Source of the DNA: a virus | Direction: 5' to 3' (one strand) | Virus record (IMG/VR): IMGVR_UViG_3300045996_001500 | Coordinates: 1-49,782 of that record | DNA length: 49,782 nt | Part shown: piece by piece, positions 16,450-24,876 of the stretch | How the letters are laid out: the number at the start of each line of letters is the position of its first letter | Position numbering within the stretch: position 1 is the stretch's first letter | Made by a program: the position numbers and the translations under genes | Notes under the pieces: generated by a model | The model's input: only the letters and a program-made list of their open reading frames with translations | The model's database searches: none | Told to the model about the DNA's origin: nothing

Positions 16450-16997
16450 CAGAGCACCCCTTTGGAAACGAGAATGGCCATTTGGCTCATTGCGAGCTCT
16501 GCGACATTAGCCGGGGCGACCCCCGGATTCTGCGCGAAGCCGCGTAGCAGCGCGTTGAGCGCGTTGAGCCGGTCCTCGTGCTTCATGCGCTCCTTGTCCT
16601 CTTCCGAAACCTGAAAGCGCATGGGCTCCACATGTGTGATATTGGTGACTGCCGTCTCCTCTTTCGCCTGCTTCTTGCGCTTCGACTTGGGTGCTTCCTC
16701 TCCGCCCGTAACCGGAACGACCGGAGGCAATGGGGCTTCCTGCATTAGAGGCTGAGGTGGCAGGTGCTGTTCTGGCGGGTTCACCGATCCTGCGAAGTGC
16801 GGCTGCACTTGCGTTTGGGGCGCAATGAGCTGCATTGGGATAGCGCCGGCGGCGGGTGTTTGCGGCGCCACAGGAAGCCCTACTACGGGCGTTTGCGGTT
16901 GCGGTGAGGTCACCGGAGGCGCAATGGTCTGCGCGCCGGTGGTGGTGGCCTGTGTGTGCTGCAGTTGAATGCTTTGGATCCAGTCGGGGGTATTCAT
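16449..16997 (-). CDS. Pro/Gln-rich hypothetical protein, 182 aa
   Basis: Residues about 15-95 are Pro/Gln/Val/Thr-rich and probably disordered; a basic patch follows (S-K-R-K-K-Q-A-K) and the last 60 residues are helical (R-L-N-A-L-N-A-L-L-R-G-F). It shares its composition style, but no evident alignment, with the Q-rich protein at 11166. The family is unknown to me. The stop overlaps the nucleotidase start by 1 nt. Confidence 0.6.
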   Translation of the reverse strand: MNTPDWIQSIQLQHTQATTTGAQTIAPPVTSPQPQTPVVGLPVAPQTPAAGAIPMQLIAPQTQVQPHFAGSVNPPEQHLPPQPLMQEAPLPPVVPVTGGEEAPKSKRKKQAKEETAVTNITHVEPMRFQVSEEDKERMKHEDRLNALNALLRGFAQNPGVAPANVAELAMSQMAILVSKGVL

Positions 16998-17015
16998 GGT
17001 TGTTTGGTTTCTTTC

Positions 17016-18026
17016 TTAGACACGGTTCACGTTACTGATACCGTACAACAGTGCACCGGTATCGAAGTCTGCTCCGCAGTACGCGCGGTGCTCACACCCA
17101 CCAAATGCCCAGCACGCCCGCGGATCCCCTGGGTAGTTGTGTGCGTTGTGCTCGCGGCCCTTGCGCCTATCCTCGTTGCAGTGTTCGACCGCTTCCGTGA
17201 TGCGCTCTGCCGTCTGCAAGTGCGGCGCTACCAGACCTTCGAGCTCGTGCGCGAACACTCGGTGCCAGCTTTGACGCACGCGAGGCCGTTTTTCTCGAGT
17301 GGCGTAATTCCAGCGAAGATCGACTATCTCACGCTGATAGATAATAACGCCTGCCAGGGCATATATAGGGGCCTGCGGGTGGCCCAATAGCTTTTCACGC
17401 TCCAGCTTGGCGTACTTGAAATCTCCACATGTTTTGTGGTCACTAACGATTGCAATGCTTGGATGCTCATGCAGGTAGTCCAGATCGATTGTTCCGCCGA
17501 GCTTGATTCCACGAATGTTGAGTCTGAACCCGCTCTCAACCCGGCAAGTTCCGGGGGCAGGTAGTAGGTGCATTGTAGCGGCCGCGATTTGACCGATTCG
17601 AGTAGTGCGGTCATAGGGCACGCCGTCTCGAAGCCAGAGCTCGTGGGCCTTGTGGACGGCTGTGCCGATCTCGGTAGCGGTCTTAGGATCATCTTCGACA
17701 TCCGGTGCTGTGTTACGAAAGCCGTGCAACTGGCTGAATGCCCACTTGCGCTTACAAAGGTTCCAAGTGTCGATCGAGCTCTGCCGAACGTGCGGCATGT
17801 CAATCCGCGTGCTCCAATCGTACTTGGCCGCGTAGGGCACTTCGACCGTAGGCCGGTGCTCGGGCTGAGCGAACGGATTGACACCGACAGGCGCCGCAAT
17901 GGGCCGTTTAATAGCGTGAGTGTGGTTGCTGTGTGGTGTTGAAAGGACGGGTAATCGGCGCTTGTCCGCCGCGGAGCCCGCGAACGGACCGAAAGGAATC
18001 ACCTTCGTCTGAGCAACCACACTCAC
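17016..18026 (-). CDS. RecB/Cas4-like PD-(D/E)XK nuclease with probable iron-sulfur cluster, 336 aa
   Basis: 5' end-processing recombination nuclease. After about 80 disordered residues, motif pieces appear in order: C91 in W-N-L-C-K-R-K-W, the helix E-I-G-T-A-V-H-K-A-H-E, the catalytic strand pair G-G-T-I-D-L-D ... I-V-S-D-H-K-T (Asp and D-H-K in place of E-x-K), then Q-A-P-I-Y-A-L. A C-terminal C-W-A-F-G-G-C-E-H-R-A-Y-C triad together with C91 fits the 4Fe-4S arrangement of Cas4/AddB. First gene of the minus operon; its GTG lies 7 nt after a -10 element. Confidence 0.82.
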   Translation of the reverse strand: MSVVAQTKVIPFGPFAGSAADKRRLPVLSTPHSNHTHAIKRPIAAPVGVNPFAQPEHRPTVEVPYAAKYDWSTRIDMPHVRQSSIDTWNLCKRKWAFSQLHGFRNTAPDVEDDPKTATEIGTAVHKAHELWLRDGVPYDRTTRIGQIAAATMHLLPAPGTCRVESGFRLNIRGIKLGGTIDLDYLHEHPSIAIVSDHKTCGDFKYAKLEREKLLGHPQAPIYALAGVIIYQREIVDLRWNYATREKRPRVRQSWHRVFAHELEGLVAPHLQTAERITEAVEHCNEDRRKGREHNAHNYPGDPRACWAFGGCEHRAYCGADFDTGALLYGISNVNRV

Positions 18027-18062
18027 GCCGTTGGTTGTGCACTATGACACAAGCTCGGTCAA
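18027..18062 (-). promoter_or_regulatory. Promoter of the minus replication operon, apparently leaderless
   Basis: On the minus strand TTGACC (18062-18057), a 17-bp spacer, CACAAC (18039-18034), then 7 nt to the GTG start at 18026. No Shine-Dalgarno can fit. The same TTGnnn-N17-hexamer-N7-start geometry occurs at 29342 and 22128. The intergenic stretch 18063-18107 also contains ACCATACGT, repeated in the origin-like region. Confidence 0.55.
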
Positions 18063-18107
18063 GGAAATAAGTTACCATACGTTTTCGCGCTAGATCATAG
18101 TGGGCGC

Positions 18108-19427
18108 ATGTGTCAGCATCGCCGGATGGCCGTTGACCGCGCGTTCCCAGGTTGCCGAATTTCGGACTTGCAACAGTTTCACCCCGACAAGACTCCTAAC
18201 CAGATTGCCGATCTCCTCAAAGCGGACGGCTGGTATCAGAAGCGAATCAAAGAAAAAGGCGTGCAGGGCCCGCGTAGGTGGTATCCGAGCAGCGTTCCGA
18301 AGGATCACCGCCTCTCCGGTAATTCCACGCTCTACGGTGTAGGTGGCGCTGCTGTGGGTGCCATCGATCAACAATGGCTCAAGACGAAGCAGGACGGCGC
18401 GGAGCCCAAATTCGAGCCACAGCCCGAAGGCTTCGCAATCACTCGGATCAGCACATTCACAACCGCTGCCGGCGTTACAGGTCAATGGTCGAGCGCGGAC
18501 CGCAAGAAGTCCGACCAGTTCAAGGCGCTAGAAGAGGCCATAGGCCGCGTTTCGGAGCGCTTCCGTGGGGACTACAAGCCGATCATATTCCGCCCTGAGA
18601 GCGTGCTTGGTGTCGATTGGCGCACATGGATCCCAATTGGCGATGCGCATCTCGGTATGCTTGCTTGGGGGCGTGAGGTAGGTGAGGACTTCGACCTGCG
18701 CATTGCGGAGCAGGACCTGTTTGAGACGGTGCAAATGCTCATCCAGCAGGCCCCCGCCACCGAAAACTGCATTATCGCAGATGTAGGTGACTTCTTTCAC
18801 GCGGACAACAAGAGGCAAGAAACGGAAGCTAGCGGGCACCGTCTCGATTGCGATTCGCGACAGGACAAAATCACGGACGTTGGTTTTGCTGTGTCGCGCC
18901 GGCTGATCGAGACTGCGCTACTGAAGTTCCCGACGGTCGACTGGTACAGTGCGGGCGGTAATCACGACGAAATGACATCGAAGATGATGATTCGCTGGCT
19001 TCGCGCCGTATTCGAGAATGAGCCGCGCGTGAAGATCCATAGCAACGTGGCTCCGCGTCAGTATATTGAGTGGGGCAACAATTTCTGGGGAATCACACAC
19101 GGCCACGAAATCAAACCGGCCGAGCTCATGAGTGTGATGTCCGAATACGACCATGGCCGCCCATGGGGACGTTGCCCGCATCGTGAGTGGCATACCGGGC
19201 ACGTACACCACGAAAGCGTCAAGGAGTACAGGGGCGGAACGGTGTACACCTACAACACGCTCGCCGGTAAGGATGCTTGGCACAACGCAAAGGGGTACGT
19301 TGCGAAGCGCTTCCTGACGTCTCGCCTCTACCACGAAAAGTGGGGGTTCCGCGGTTCCAATGTGATGCCGCTCAACATGGTGCGTTGGCTGCGCAGCGCC
19401 GCACAAGGAGAGTACGGAACTCTATGA
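18108..19427 (+). CDS. Calcineurin-like metallophosphoesterase (phage), 439 aa
   Basis: Metal-dependent phosphoesterase. Motifs in order: G-D-A-H-L-G (motif I, about 177), V-G-D-F-F-H (motif II, about 225), G-G-N-H-D-E (motif III, about 284), H-G-H-E (about 330) and T-G-H-V-H-H (about 365), the full five-motif set, related to Mre11/DNA repair phosphatases. About 90 N-terminal residues look like a small winged-helix DNA-binding domain. The start at 18108 has no good Shine-Dalgarno; the Met at 18126 is an alternative. It overlaps the primase-helicase by 4 nt, suggesting work on replication ends. Confidence 0.8.
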   Translation: MCQHRRMAVDRAFPGCRISDLQQFHPDKTPNQIADLLKADGWYQKRIKEKGVQGPRRWYPSSVPKDHRLSGNSTLYGVGGAAVGAIDQQWLKTKQDGAEPKFEPQPEGFAITRISTFTTAAGVTGQWSSADRKKSDQFKALEEAIGRVSERFRGDYKPIIFRPESVLGVDWRTWIPIGDAHLGMLAWGREVGEDFDLRIAEQDLFETVQMLIQQAPATENCIIADVGDFFHADNKRQETEASGHRLDCDSRQDKITDVGFAVSRRLIETALLKFPTVDWYSAGGNHDEMTSKMMIRWLRAVFENEPRVKIHSNVAPRQYIEWGNNFWGITHGHEIKPAELMSVMSEYDHGRPWGRCPHREWHTGHVHHESVKEYRGGTVYTYNTLAGKDAWHNAKGYVAKRFLTSRLYHEKWGFRGSNVMPLNMVRWLRSAAQGEYGTL

Positions 19428-21658
19428 GCGCCCGGATTCTCGTTCTGTCCAACAAGTACGCCGTCTCGTTTCCCGCCACAGGAACCGACAAGTACGGCAA
19501 CCCCAAACAAGTCACCACTCAAGGGATCATGGTGGGCGGTCTGCGCGAAGCCCTCTTACATGATTTTTCGCCGTTGGGACTGGACGCGCACTTTACTGCG
19601 TACGAACCGCCACCTACCCACACCGTGCGTTTGTCATATGACGCAATCGCCGCCGGCGTACATCCTAGCATCGTTGCGATCGTGTTCGACGTGGACGCCA
19701 AGGAGCATGCCGCTAGCGAGGAGTGGCGCGCAGCCGAACGCGCCAAGGTAAGCAAGCTACTGGCCACCATTCCCGGATTCGTCACGTACGAGACACGCGG
19801 CGGGTACCGCCTCATTGCGGAGCTTGCCACGCCTGTCAAGATCGATTCCAAGGAGGCCACCACACAATGGTCGCTGCTCTACCAGGCCTCGATCGAATGG
19901 CTGCATGCCGTGCACGGGATCGTAGCGGACCCTGCTTGCAAGGACTTCACACGCCTCTACCGCCTCCCCAACGTGCTCCGAGACGGCCAGCCAAGCCGTA
20001 GCGTCATTGTGGGCAACCTGGGGCCATGGGAGTTCCCCTCCGAGGTACGGGGACGCGCAGAGGCCCTGCTGGCCGAACTCAAGCCGGGTGCGGCGCCTTC
20101 AAACGATATCCTGCTGAACACGTGTGACGCAGCCACGCTGGACAAGCTCAGCAAGAATCTGAAAAAGAGCAAGAACGTTCACAACTCGCTGGCCGGCGAG
20201 ATGATCGGATTGATTGCTCGAGGGCTCCCTCTTGGAGAGCAGGGCGATCGGCACTCCAAGTGGCTCAAGGCGCTCGAGGTGATTGGCCGGGAGCTCCCCG
20301 AGTTCACTCCGCGCGCGCTCGCGGCGCTCTGCAAAACGTCACTGGACGGTCACATGCCGCTCGAGGTAGCGGAGCAGTTGATCGAAGGGGCGCGCTCCAA
20401 GCGGATCGGTATTGGGGCTGAATGGGAGGAAGCGCTGCTTCGGACTAACGCGGGCGTTCCCAAGCCGTGCGAGCAAAATATCATCTCGGTGCTTACCCTA
20501 CACCCGGACTGGATTGACCCGCTGAGCGGCGCCTCCTACCTGTCCTACGACGAAATGAAGCGCCGTCCGGTGCGCACCGGCAAGCTGCCTGCGATCGACG
20601 TCAACCTACCTACCGACAATTCGATAACCGAGGACGACGGCCTCTACATCGCGGCGTGGCTGCAGCGCGAAACCGGGATAGCCACATCAAAGCGTTCGGT
20701 CTTGGAGGCTTTGCCCCCCATTGCCAAGCTGCAACGCTTCCACCCCCTGAAAGGCTACCTGCGCTCGCTCACATGGGACGGGACGTCGCGTATCGAATAC
20801 CTACTACCGGGGTTGCTGGGCACCGAGGACACACCTCTATCTCGAGCGTACGGTGCCCGTTGGATGATCAGCGCCGTTGCGCGCATCATGAACCCAGGCT
20901 GCAAGGTCGACACCATGCTCGTCCTCGAGGGCCGACAAGGCAAGCTCAAGAGCACCGCGCTTGCGACGCTGGCCGGCAACCCCGACTGGTTTGCGGACAC
21001 CCCGCTCAAGATTGGACACAACGATGCGTACCTACAGCTACAAGGTGTGTGGATCTACGAGATTGGAGAGCTTGCGTCATTCAGGGGCAAACGAAACGAC
21101 GATCTCAAACTGTACGTGAGCTCTCGAGTGGACCGCTTCCGAGCCCCTTACGAGCGCGCCGTGCAGGACTGGCCGCGACAATGTGTGTTTGCCGGCACCA
21201 CGAATGACGACACCTACCTGGACGATGATACGGGTGCGCGCCGTTATTGGAGCGTGAGGTGCGAGGGAGACATCCTGATCAATGGGATCAAGCAGTACCG
21301 TGACCAGCTATGGGCCGAGGCCGTTGCGTCATATGACCAGGGCGTCAAGTGGTGGTTGCACGAGGACTCACTCATAGAGGCACAAGCCGAAAGTGCGCTG
21401 CTAAGACAGGTAGGGGACCCGTGGACAGGAGCTCTTCCGCCCTTGATGCAAGCCTACTCAGAGAAAGGGATCCAAACCCACATCGCGCTCAGCCTGCTCG
21501 GGGAGAACCTGACCAAGGCAAACGAGATGCGCATGTGCAGTGTGTTGAAAACCTTGGGGTGGGTTAAGCGCCGCCCCAATAACTTCGAGCCTCGCGCCTT
21601 CTACCCCGGACCGAGAGCCGAAATCAACACGCTGAGCGCGCAAAAAATCAGGAGTTGA
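19424..21658 (+). CDS. Primase-helicase: AEP-like primase fused to VirE/VapE-type helicase, 744 aa
   Basis: Replication initiator and fork enzyme. Residues about 60-210 are AEP-primase-like: V-F-D-V-D-A (87-92, metal Asp pair), Y-E-T-R-G-G-Y-R-L and D-P-A-C-K-D-F-T-R-L-Y-R-L-P. Residues about 440-690 match VirE helicases: L-T-W-D-G, Walker A E-G-R-Q-G-K-L-K-S-T (about 503), a Walker B-type W-I-Y-E-I-G-E-L and the arginine-finger region G-A-R-R-Y-W. The ATG at 19424 overlaps the upstream stop (ATGA); a longer frame would overlap the phosphoesterase by 150 nt. It carries two TCATATGA sites in Ser-Tyr-Asp frame (19634, 21329). Confidence 0.85.
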   Translation: MSARILVLSNKYAVSFPATGTDKYGNPKQVTTQGIMVGGLREALLHDFSPLGLDAHFTAYEPPPTHTVRLSYDAIAAGVHPSIVAIVFDVDAKEHAASEEWRAAERAKVSKLLATIPGFVTYETRGGYRLIAELATPVKIDSKEATTQWSLLYQASIEWLHAVHGIVADPACKDFTRLYRLPNVLRDGQPSRSVIVGNLGPWEFPSEVRGRAEALLAELKPGAAPSNDILLNTCDAATLDKLSKNLKKSKNVHNSLAGEMIGLIARGLPLGEQGDRHSKWLKALEVIGRELPEFTPRALAALCKTSLDGHMPLEVAEQLIEGARSKRIGIGAEWEEALLRTNAGVPKPCEQNIISVLTLHPDWIDPLSGASYLSYDEMKRRPVRTGKLPAIDVNLPTDNSITEDDGLYIAAWLQRETGIATSKRSVLEALPPIAKLQRFHPLKGYLRSLTWDGTSRIEYLLPGLLGTEDTPLSRAYGARWMISAVARIMNPGCKVDTMLVLEGRQGKLKSTALATLAGNPDWFADTPLKIGHNDAYLQLQGVWIYEIGELASFRGKRNDDLKLYVSSRVDRFRAPYERAVQDWPRQCVFAGTTNDDTYLDDDTGARRYWSVRCEGDILINGIKQYRDQLWAEAVASYDQGVKWWLHEDSLIEAQAESALLRQVGDPWTGALPPLMQAYSEKGIQTHIALSLLGENLTKANEMRMCSVLKTLGWVKRRPNNFEPRAFYPGPRAEINTLSAQKIRS

Positions 21659-21715
21659 GACTGCAGATCAGGCCCGCTGACCAATGGCTGTGGCTGGCTG
21701 TAGGCTGGCTCAGAG

Positions 21716-21745
21716 AAGCGCCGGAGATAATTCGGCGCTTTTTTT
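21716..21745 (+). terminator. Rho-independent terminator after the primase-helicase gene
   Basis: Perfect 8-bp stem AAGCGCCG (21716-21723) / CGGCGCTT (21733-21740), 9-nt loop, run of T to 21745. It closes the plus-strand replication operon whose last stop is 21658. Confidence 0.9.
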
Positions 21746-21746
21746 G

Positions 21747-22127
21747 TGGCTCGCGCTAGCCAACCTCTGCCAACCTCAAAAGGGACGTTGGCTACTAAAA
21801 AGATCAACCATTATACATACATTGCCAACCTAGCCAACCTAGCCAACCTATTTTGTATAATACAGGAGGTGAGATTCTACTATTCCGGCTTACCGAACTA
21901 TAATGACCATACATGTATGGTTTTTTAGGGAATCATTTCATTTATAGGAGTTTTGTTGAGAAATTGGATGGCTAAGTTGGCTGTCGGCCCATTGACCTAA
22001 TTCGGCCCTTGAGCCTAAAGCCTTCGGCTAACACCGCCAGAGTCACCATACGTTGCCATATATGTATGGTCATTCTGCTCGAGCAAACGAGCGCAGCAAT
22101 GACCATACATGACCATATGTTATTCCG
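21747..22127. other. Origin-like AT-rich non-coding region with iterons and dyads
   Basis: About 380 bp without a supported gene. It contains GCCAACCT at 21759 and 21769, three exact tandem 9-mers GCCAACCTA at 21824-21850, an AT-rich stretch with TATAAT, a perfect 16-bp palindrome ACCATACATGTATGGT (21906-21921), and further copies of AATGACCATACAT (22099) and its inverse (22064). Iterons plus AT-rich DNA directly downstream of a primase-helicase are the usual layout of a phage or plasmid origin. An open frame of 60 codons through the repeats has no credible start and is not called. Confidence 0.6.
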
Positions 22128-22163
22128 TTGGACGTGTAGCCGAGTGCGGGTCATTCTTGTCAT
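22128..22163 (+). promoter_or_regulatory. Promoter of the serine protease gene
   Basis: TTGGAC (22128-22133), 17-bp spacer, weak -10 TCATTC (22151-22156), then 7 nt to the ATG at 22164. The geometry equals that of the other apparently leaderless promoters. The TCATATGA palindrome (22160-22167) spans the start codon. Confidence 0.45.
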
Positions 22164-22931
22164 ATGATCAGGCGTCCAGTCTCCGTACTAATCAAACTGT
22201 GCCTCGCGCTCATGCTGCTCGTGGCGTGTTCGACTTCGACTCCCGCGGTAACCGCACCCGAGCGGCCCGCCGTGGCGTCTAAACCGGTCCCTCGCAAGCC
22301 CGTGCTTAAGCCGTCGGAGCACAGCTCGGTCAAACTCGAGATGGCCGCTAATGGGCTTCGAGCCGGCTGCAGCGGTACAGCAATTGGACCGCATGCGATC
22401 GCGACCGCTGCGCATTGCGTGGACGCTGCGTCGTTTGCGGAGGACGGTCAGCCGATCCCAGCGCTGGCGATTACCTACCTGACCTTCGGCGACTGGCTGC
22501 TAGCCGGTGACCCTAAGGCCCGCATGAAGCCCGCATTCGTGGCGTGGGTGGATTACGAAGCCGATACCGCTGAGCTGTTCACGGTCGACCCGCTACCCGA
22601 GTTCGTACGCATGCACTGCTCGCGTCTGCAGTCCGACACCCTGATCCATTCGTGGCACCATGGGGGTGAGAAGCGCTGGGCTCACAATGAGGGCCTGCTG
22701 AGCTTTTATGCGCGTGAGGGAACGGACGCTGAGGACGGCACTCCAAAGACGCTGTGGTGGATTCTGGGCACGCTACCCGTTGTCCCTGGGTCGAGCGGAG
22801 CAGGCGTATTCGACTCCGAGGGGCGCATGGTCGGAACGGTCACGGGCATCTACCGCAAACCGATCGATGAGACTGGAATTATGTACACTATGATCGCCTC
22901 GACTTTTAGCCGCCCGCAGTGTACTATCTGA
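22164..22931 (+). CDS. Trypsin-like (S1-fold) serine protease lipoprotein, 255 aa
   Basis: The N-terminus is a lipoprotein signal: basic M-I-R-R, hydrophobic core and L-V-A-C with Cys22, followed by a Pro-rich linker. The protease domain shows C-S-G-T-A-I-G ... T-A-A-H-C with His84, an Asp-bearing E-A-D-T-A-E-L-F with Asp134, and P-G-S-S-G-A-G-V-F with Ser211, a complete H-D-S triad in the right order. It should be lipid-anchored in the periplasm or on the surface. It is a monocistronic gene between promoter and terminator, unlike virion genes. Roles in superinfection exclusion, host envelope protein cleavage or lysogenic conversion are guesses. Confidence 0.82.
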   Translation: MIRRPVSVLIKLCLALMLLVACSTSTPAVTAPERPAVASKPVPRKPVLKPSEHSSVKLEMAANGLRAGCSGTAIGPHAIATAAHCVDAASFAEDGQPIPALAITYLTFGDWLLAGDPKARMKPAFVAWVDYEADTAELFTVDPLPEFVRMHCSRLQSDTLIHSWHHGGEKRWAHNEGLLSFYAREGTDAEDGTPKTLWWILGTLPVVPGSSGAGVFDSEGRMVGTVTGIYRKPIDETGIMYTMIASTFSRPQCTI

Positions 22932-23027
22932 CTTCGCGTCACAACAGGGACCTGGGCCTTAGCCTAGGGACAACCGTTTAGTGATGCTGGTTTAGGGGGA
23001 AACCTAATCAAAAATCCCCCAGCACTT

Positions 23028-23077
23028 AAAAACCCACCTATCATCCCGTTAGCGGTAAGCTGGATAGGTGGGTTTTT
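23028..23077. terminator. Strong bidirectional terminator, 15-bp stem
   Basis: Perfect arms AAAAACCCACCTATC (23028-23042) and GATAGGTGGGTTTTT (23063-23077). The A-run and T-run serve both strands: plus for the protease gene, minus for the large terminase gene, whose stop codon begins inside the 3' arm. Bases 22932-23027 hold a second imperfect GC-rich hairpin and no gene. Confidence 0.92.
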
Positions 23078-24485
23078 ATTTGCCTTCGCGACGTTTGCGC
23101 AGGGCATCCAGCATCGATTGGCCGCGGACGAGTAGCAGCGTGAACCCCCACACGTAGGCATCCAGCCTATCCGGTGAGTCCGAGATCTGTGGGTTCCAGT
23201 CGCATAGCTGATCCTCGAGTCCGGGGAAGCTGCCCACATGGTGAATGCGATGTTGCTCGCACAACGAGCTCACCGGCTCGGCGCGTGTGAACTTGCCCTT
23301 GCTTGCGTGAACTGCTTCGTAGCGTGCGAGGTTGCCGCCCTCGACCGTCTTAAGGTTGGCCTCGACCAAGTTGCCACCGTTGTTGATTTCGGCGACGATC
23401 AGGTTTGCACCCCAACGGGTATAAGCGCGCACCGCACACAACGCCCATTGTGTAGGCGTGTAGACGCCGCTCAGGTCCTCGAGTAGGTAGCCGTGCCCGT
23501 TGCGATCCGCGCCAACTACAACGATGCCGGTTTCATCCGATTCCTCGTTGGTGGACACAGCAGGATCGATCGCAACCACAACGCGCGTGAGGTTGAGCTT
23601 GGTGCGTAACACCTCAGGGTTAAGGAAGCCCGTGTCGCTATCGTCGTAGAAGCAGCCCGCAGGTGGCTTGATTCGGTCCTTGTCGATCTGACTGCGTTGC
23701 CACAATGCACCCGGATTGTCGTCCAGTACGTGCGCGTGAATTTCTTGGCGACCAAGGCGCGTACCGCCGAAGCGTTTTTCGATCGCCTGAATGAACTTCG
23801 CGCTGAGGTTGAGCTTGTTATCGTACGTTGAGCCGCGCACGATGCGCACATCACCGCGGTTGTTCTGTGCCTTCGACTCAGCGATCAATTCGCGGATGAT
23901 GGCAATCGGTCGAGGTGTGGTGGTGAGCAGCGTTTGAGGCGATTCACCCAGGCGCAGGGTGAACTGCAACTGGTCATATGCGTCCTTGTACCGCCACGAT
24001 GCGAGCTCGTCTCCCCACGCATACGCATGCTGCTTACCGCGCAACCGATCTGGTCGATCTGCGGAGTAGAGGCGCGCCCATTCTCCGTTCGGCCACGTGA
24101 GCTCACGGTCTTTCCAGATCGGTCTGAAGTGCGGATGAGAGCATGCAATGATGCCGCTCTCGCCGTTCACCATGATGTCTTTGCCGTCGTCCCATGTGGG
24201 TGCAACGAGCGCGATTCCAAGCTTCTTGGGTTTGCCTTTGCGCGCGAGCCCGTTGACCCATTCGCTACCTACGCGCGACTTACCCCAACCACGTCCCGCA
24301 AGTGCAAGCCATGTGTACCAATGTCCTAGCGGTGGAAGCTGCTCAGGTCTCGCCCACAACTCCCATAGGTGATTGAGCGTCAGTTTCTCCTGAGGGCTCA
24401 GCTTCTCGATCGCCTTCGGATGCGAGCCGAGCCAGTTTCTCAATGAGGCTATTTCCTGCCTCGAGTAAGATTGCTCCGTTGTCAC
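23076..24485 (-). CDS. terL: Terminase large subunit (TerL), 469 aa
   Basis: DNA-packaging motor. The ATPase has Walker A L-A-L-A-G-R-G-W-G-K-S (about 65-75) and Walker B A-Y-A-W-G-D-E-L. The RNase H-fold nuclease has V-V-V-A-I-D-P-A-V-S (first Asp), V-A-E-I-N-N-G-G (Glu) and a late D-R-L-D-A-Y-V-W. Three non-ATG starts are possible (TTG 24515, GTG 24485, TTG 24441); GTG 24485 has AAGG six bases upstream and is chosen. Any of them overlaps the small-subunit gene out of frame by 100-170 nt. The gene is opposite in strand to portal and 8 kb away. Confidence 0.88.
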   Translation of the reverse strand: MTTEQSYSRQEIASLRNWLGSHPKAIEKLSPQEKLTLNHLWELWARPEQLPPLGHWYTWLALAGRGWGKSRVGSEWVNGLARKGKPKKLGIALVAPTWDDGKDIMVNGESGIIACSHPHFRPIWKDRELTWPNGEWARLYSADRPDRLRGKQHAYAWGDELASWRYKDAYDQLQFTLRLGESPQTLLTTTPRPIAIIRELIAESKAQNNRGDVRIVRGSTYDNKLNLSAKFIQAIEKRFGGTRLGRQEIHAHVLDDNPGALWQRSQIDKDRIKPPAGCFYDDSDTGFLNPEVLRTKLNLTRVVVAIDPAVSTNEESDETGIVVVGADRNGHGYLLEDLSGVYTPTQWALCAVRAYTRWGANLIVAEINNGGNLVEANLKTVEGGNLARYEAVHASKGKFTRAEPVSSLCEQHRIHHVGSFPGLEDQLCDWNPQISDSPDRLDAYVWGFTLLLVRGQSMLDALRKRREGK

Positions 24486-24867
24486 CAGTGCCTTCGATCT
24501 TGGTTGGGGCGTCAAGGCCGAGGAGTTTCGATACGCGCTCGGATGCCGCTAGGATTGTTTTTGCTGTGGTGTTGAATTGACTGACAGCGCTGATGTCCCC
24601 GATCGCGATGCGCTCCCCGAGCACGTTCTGAATGCTCAGCGCGCGCGCTAGTTGCTCTTGTGCAATGGCTGCCTGCGCGTACCGCAAGCGCAACATTTGC
24701 TCTTTGTCGGGCAGTGACCCCCGATCACGTTCCAGCCCGTTGTCAACTAGCTGCTCAACAAAAATTACCTCGCGCCCCCACATGGCCGCAATTTCGAATA
24801 CACTGTAACCTTGCCCTATGAGTCCTAGGGCCTCGCGCTGTAATTTCGTGGGTTTGTCTGAGCTCAC
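24343..24867 (-). CDS. terS: Terminase small subunit (TerS), 174 aa
   Basis: Recognises the packaging site and loads TerL. The N-terminal segment 'TKLQREALGLIGQGYSVFEI' followed by 'AAMWGREVIFVEQLV' reads as a helix-turn-helix, then a long central helix (L-R-L-R-Y-A-Q-A-A-I-A-Q-E-Q-L-A) and a flexible acidic tail, as in small terminases. Starts at GTG 24867, 9 nt after a good -10. The C-terminal tail is encoded in the out-of-frame overlap with TerL. Confidence 0.72.
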   Translation of the reverse strand: MSSDKPTKLQREALGLIGQGYSVFEIAAMWGREVIFVEQLVDNGLERDRGSLPDKEQMLRLRYAQAAIAQEQLARALSIQNVLGERIAIGDISAVSQFNTTAKTILAASERVSKLLGLDAPTKIEGTGDNGAILLEAGNSLIEKLARLASEGDREAEPSGETDAQSPMGVVGET

Positions 24868-24876
24868 GGCGCACTG

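Noticed and set aside
20656-21207. 183-codon alternative frame inside the primase-helicase gene
   Set aside because: Wholly inside a motif-rich gene on the same strand, Arg-rich shadow composition.
21746-21928. 60-codon plus-strand frame through the iterons
   Set aside because: It starts at GTG inside the terminator T-tract, repeats the iteron as L-A-N, and has no family-like composition; better explained as non-coding.
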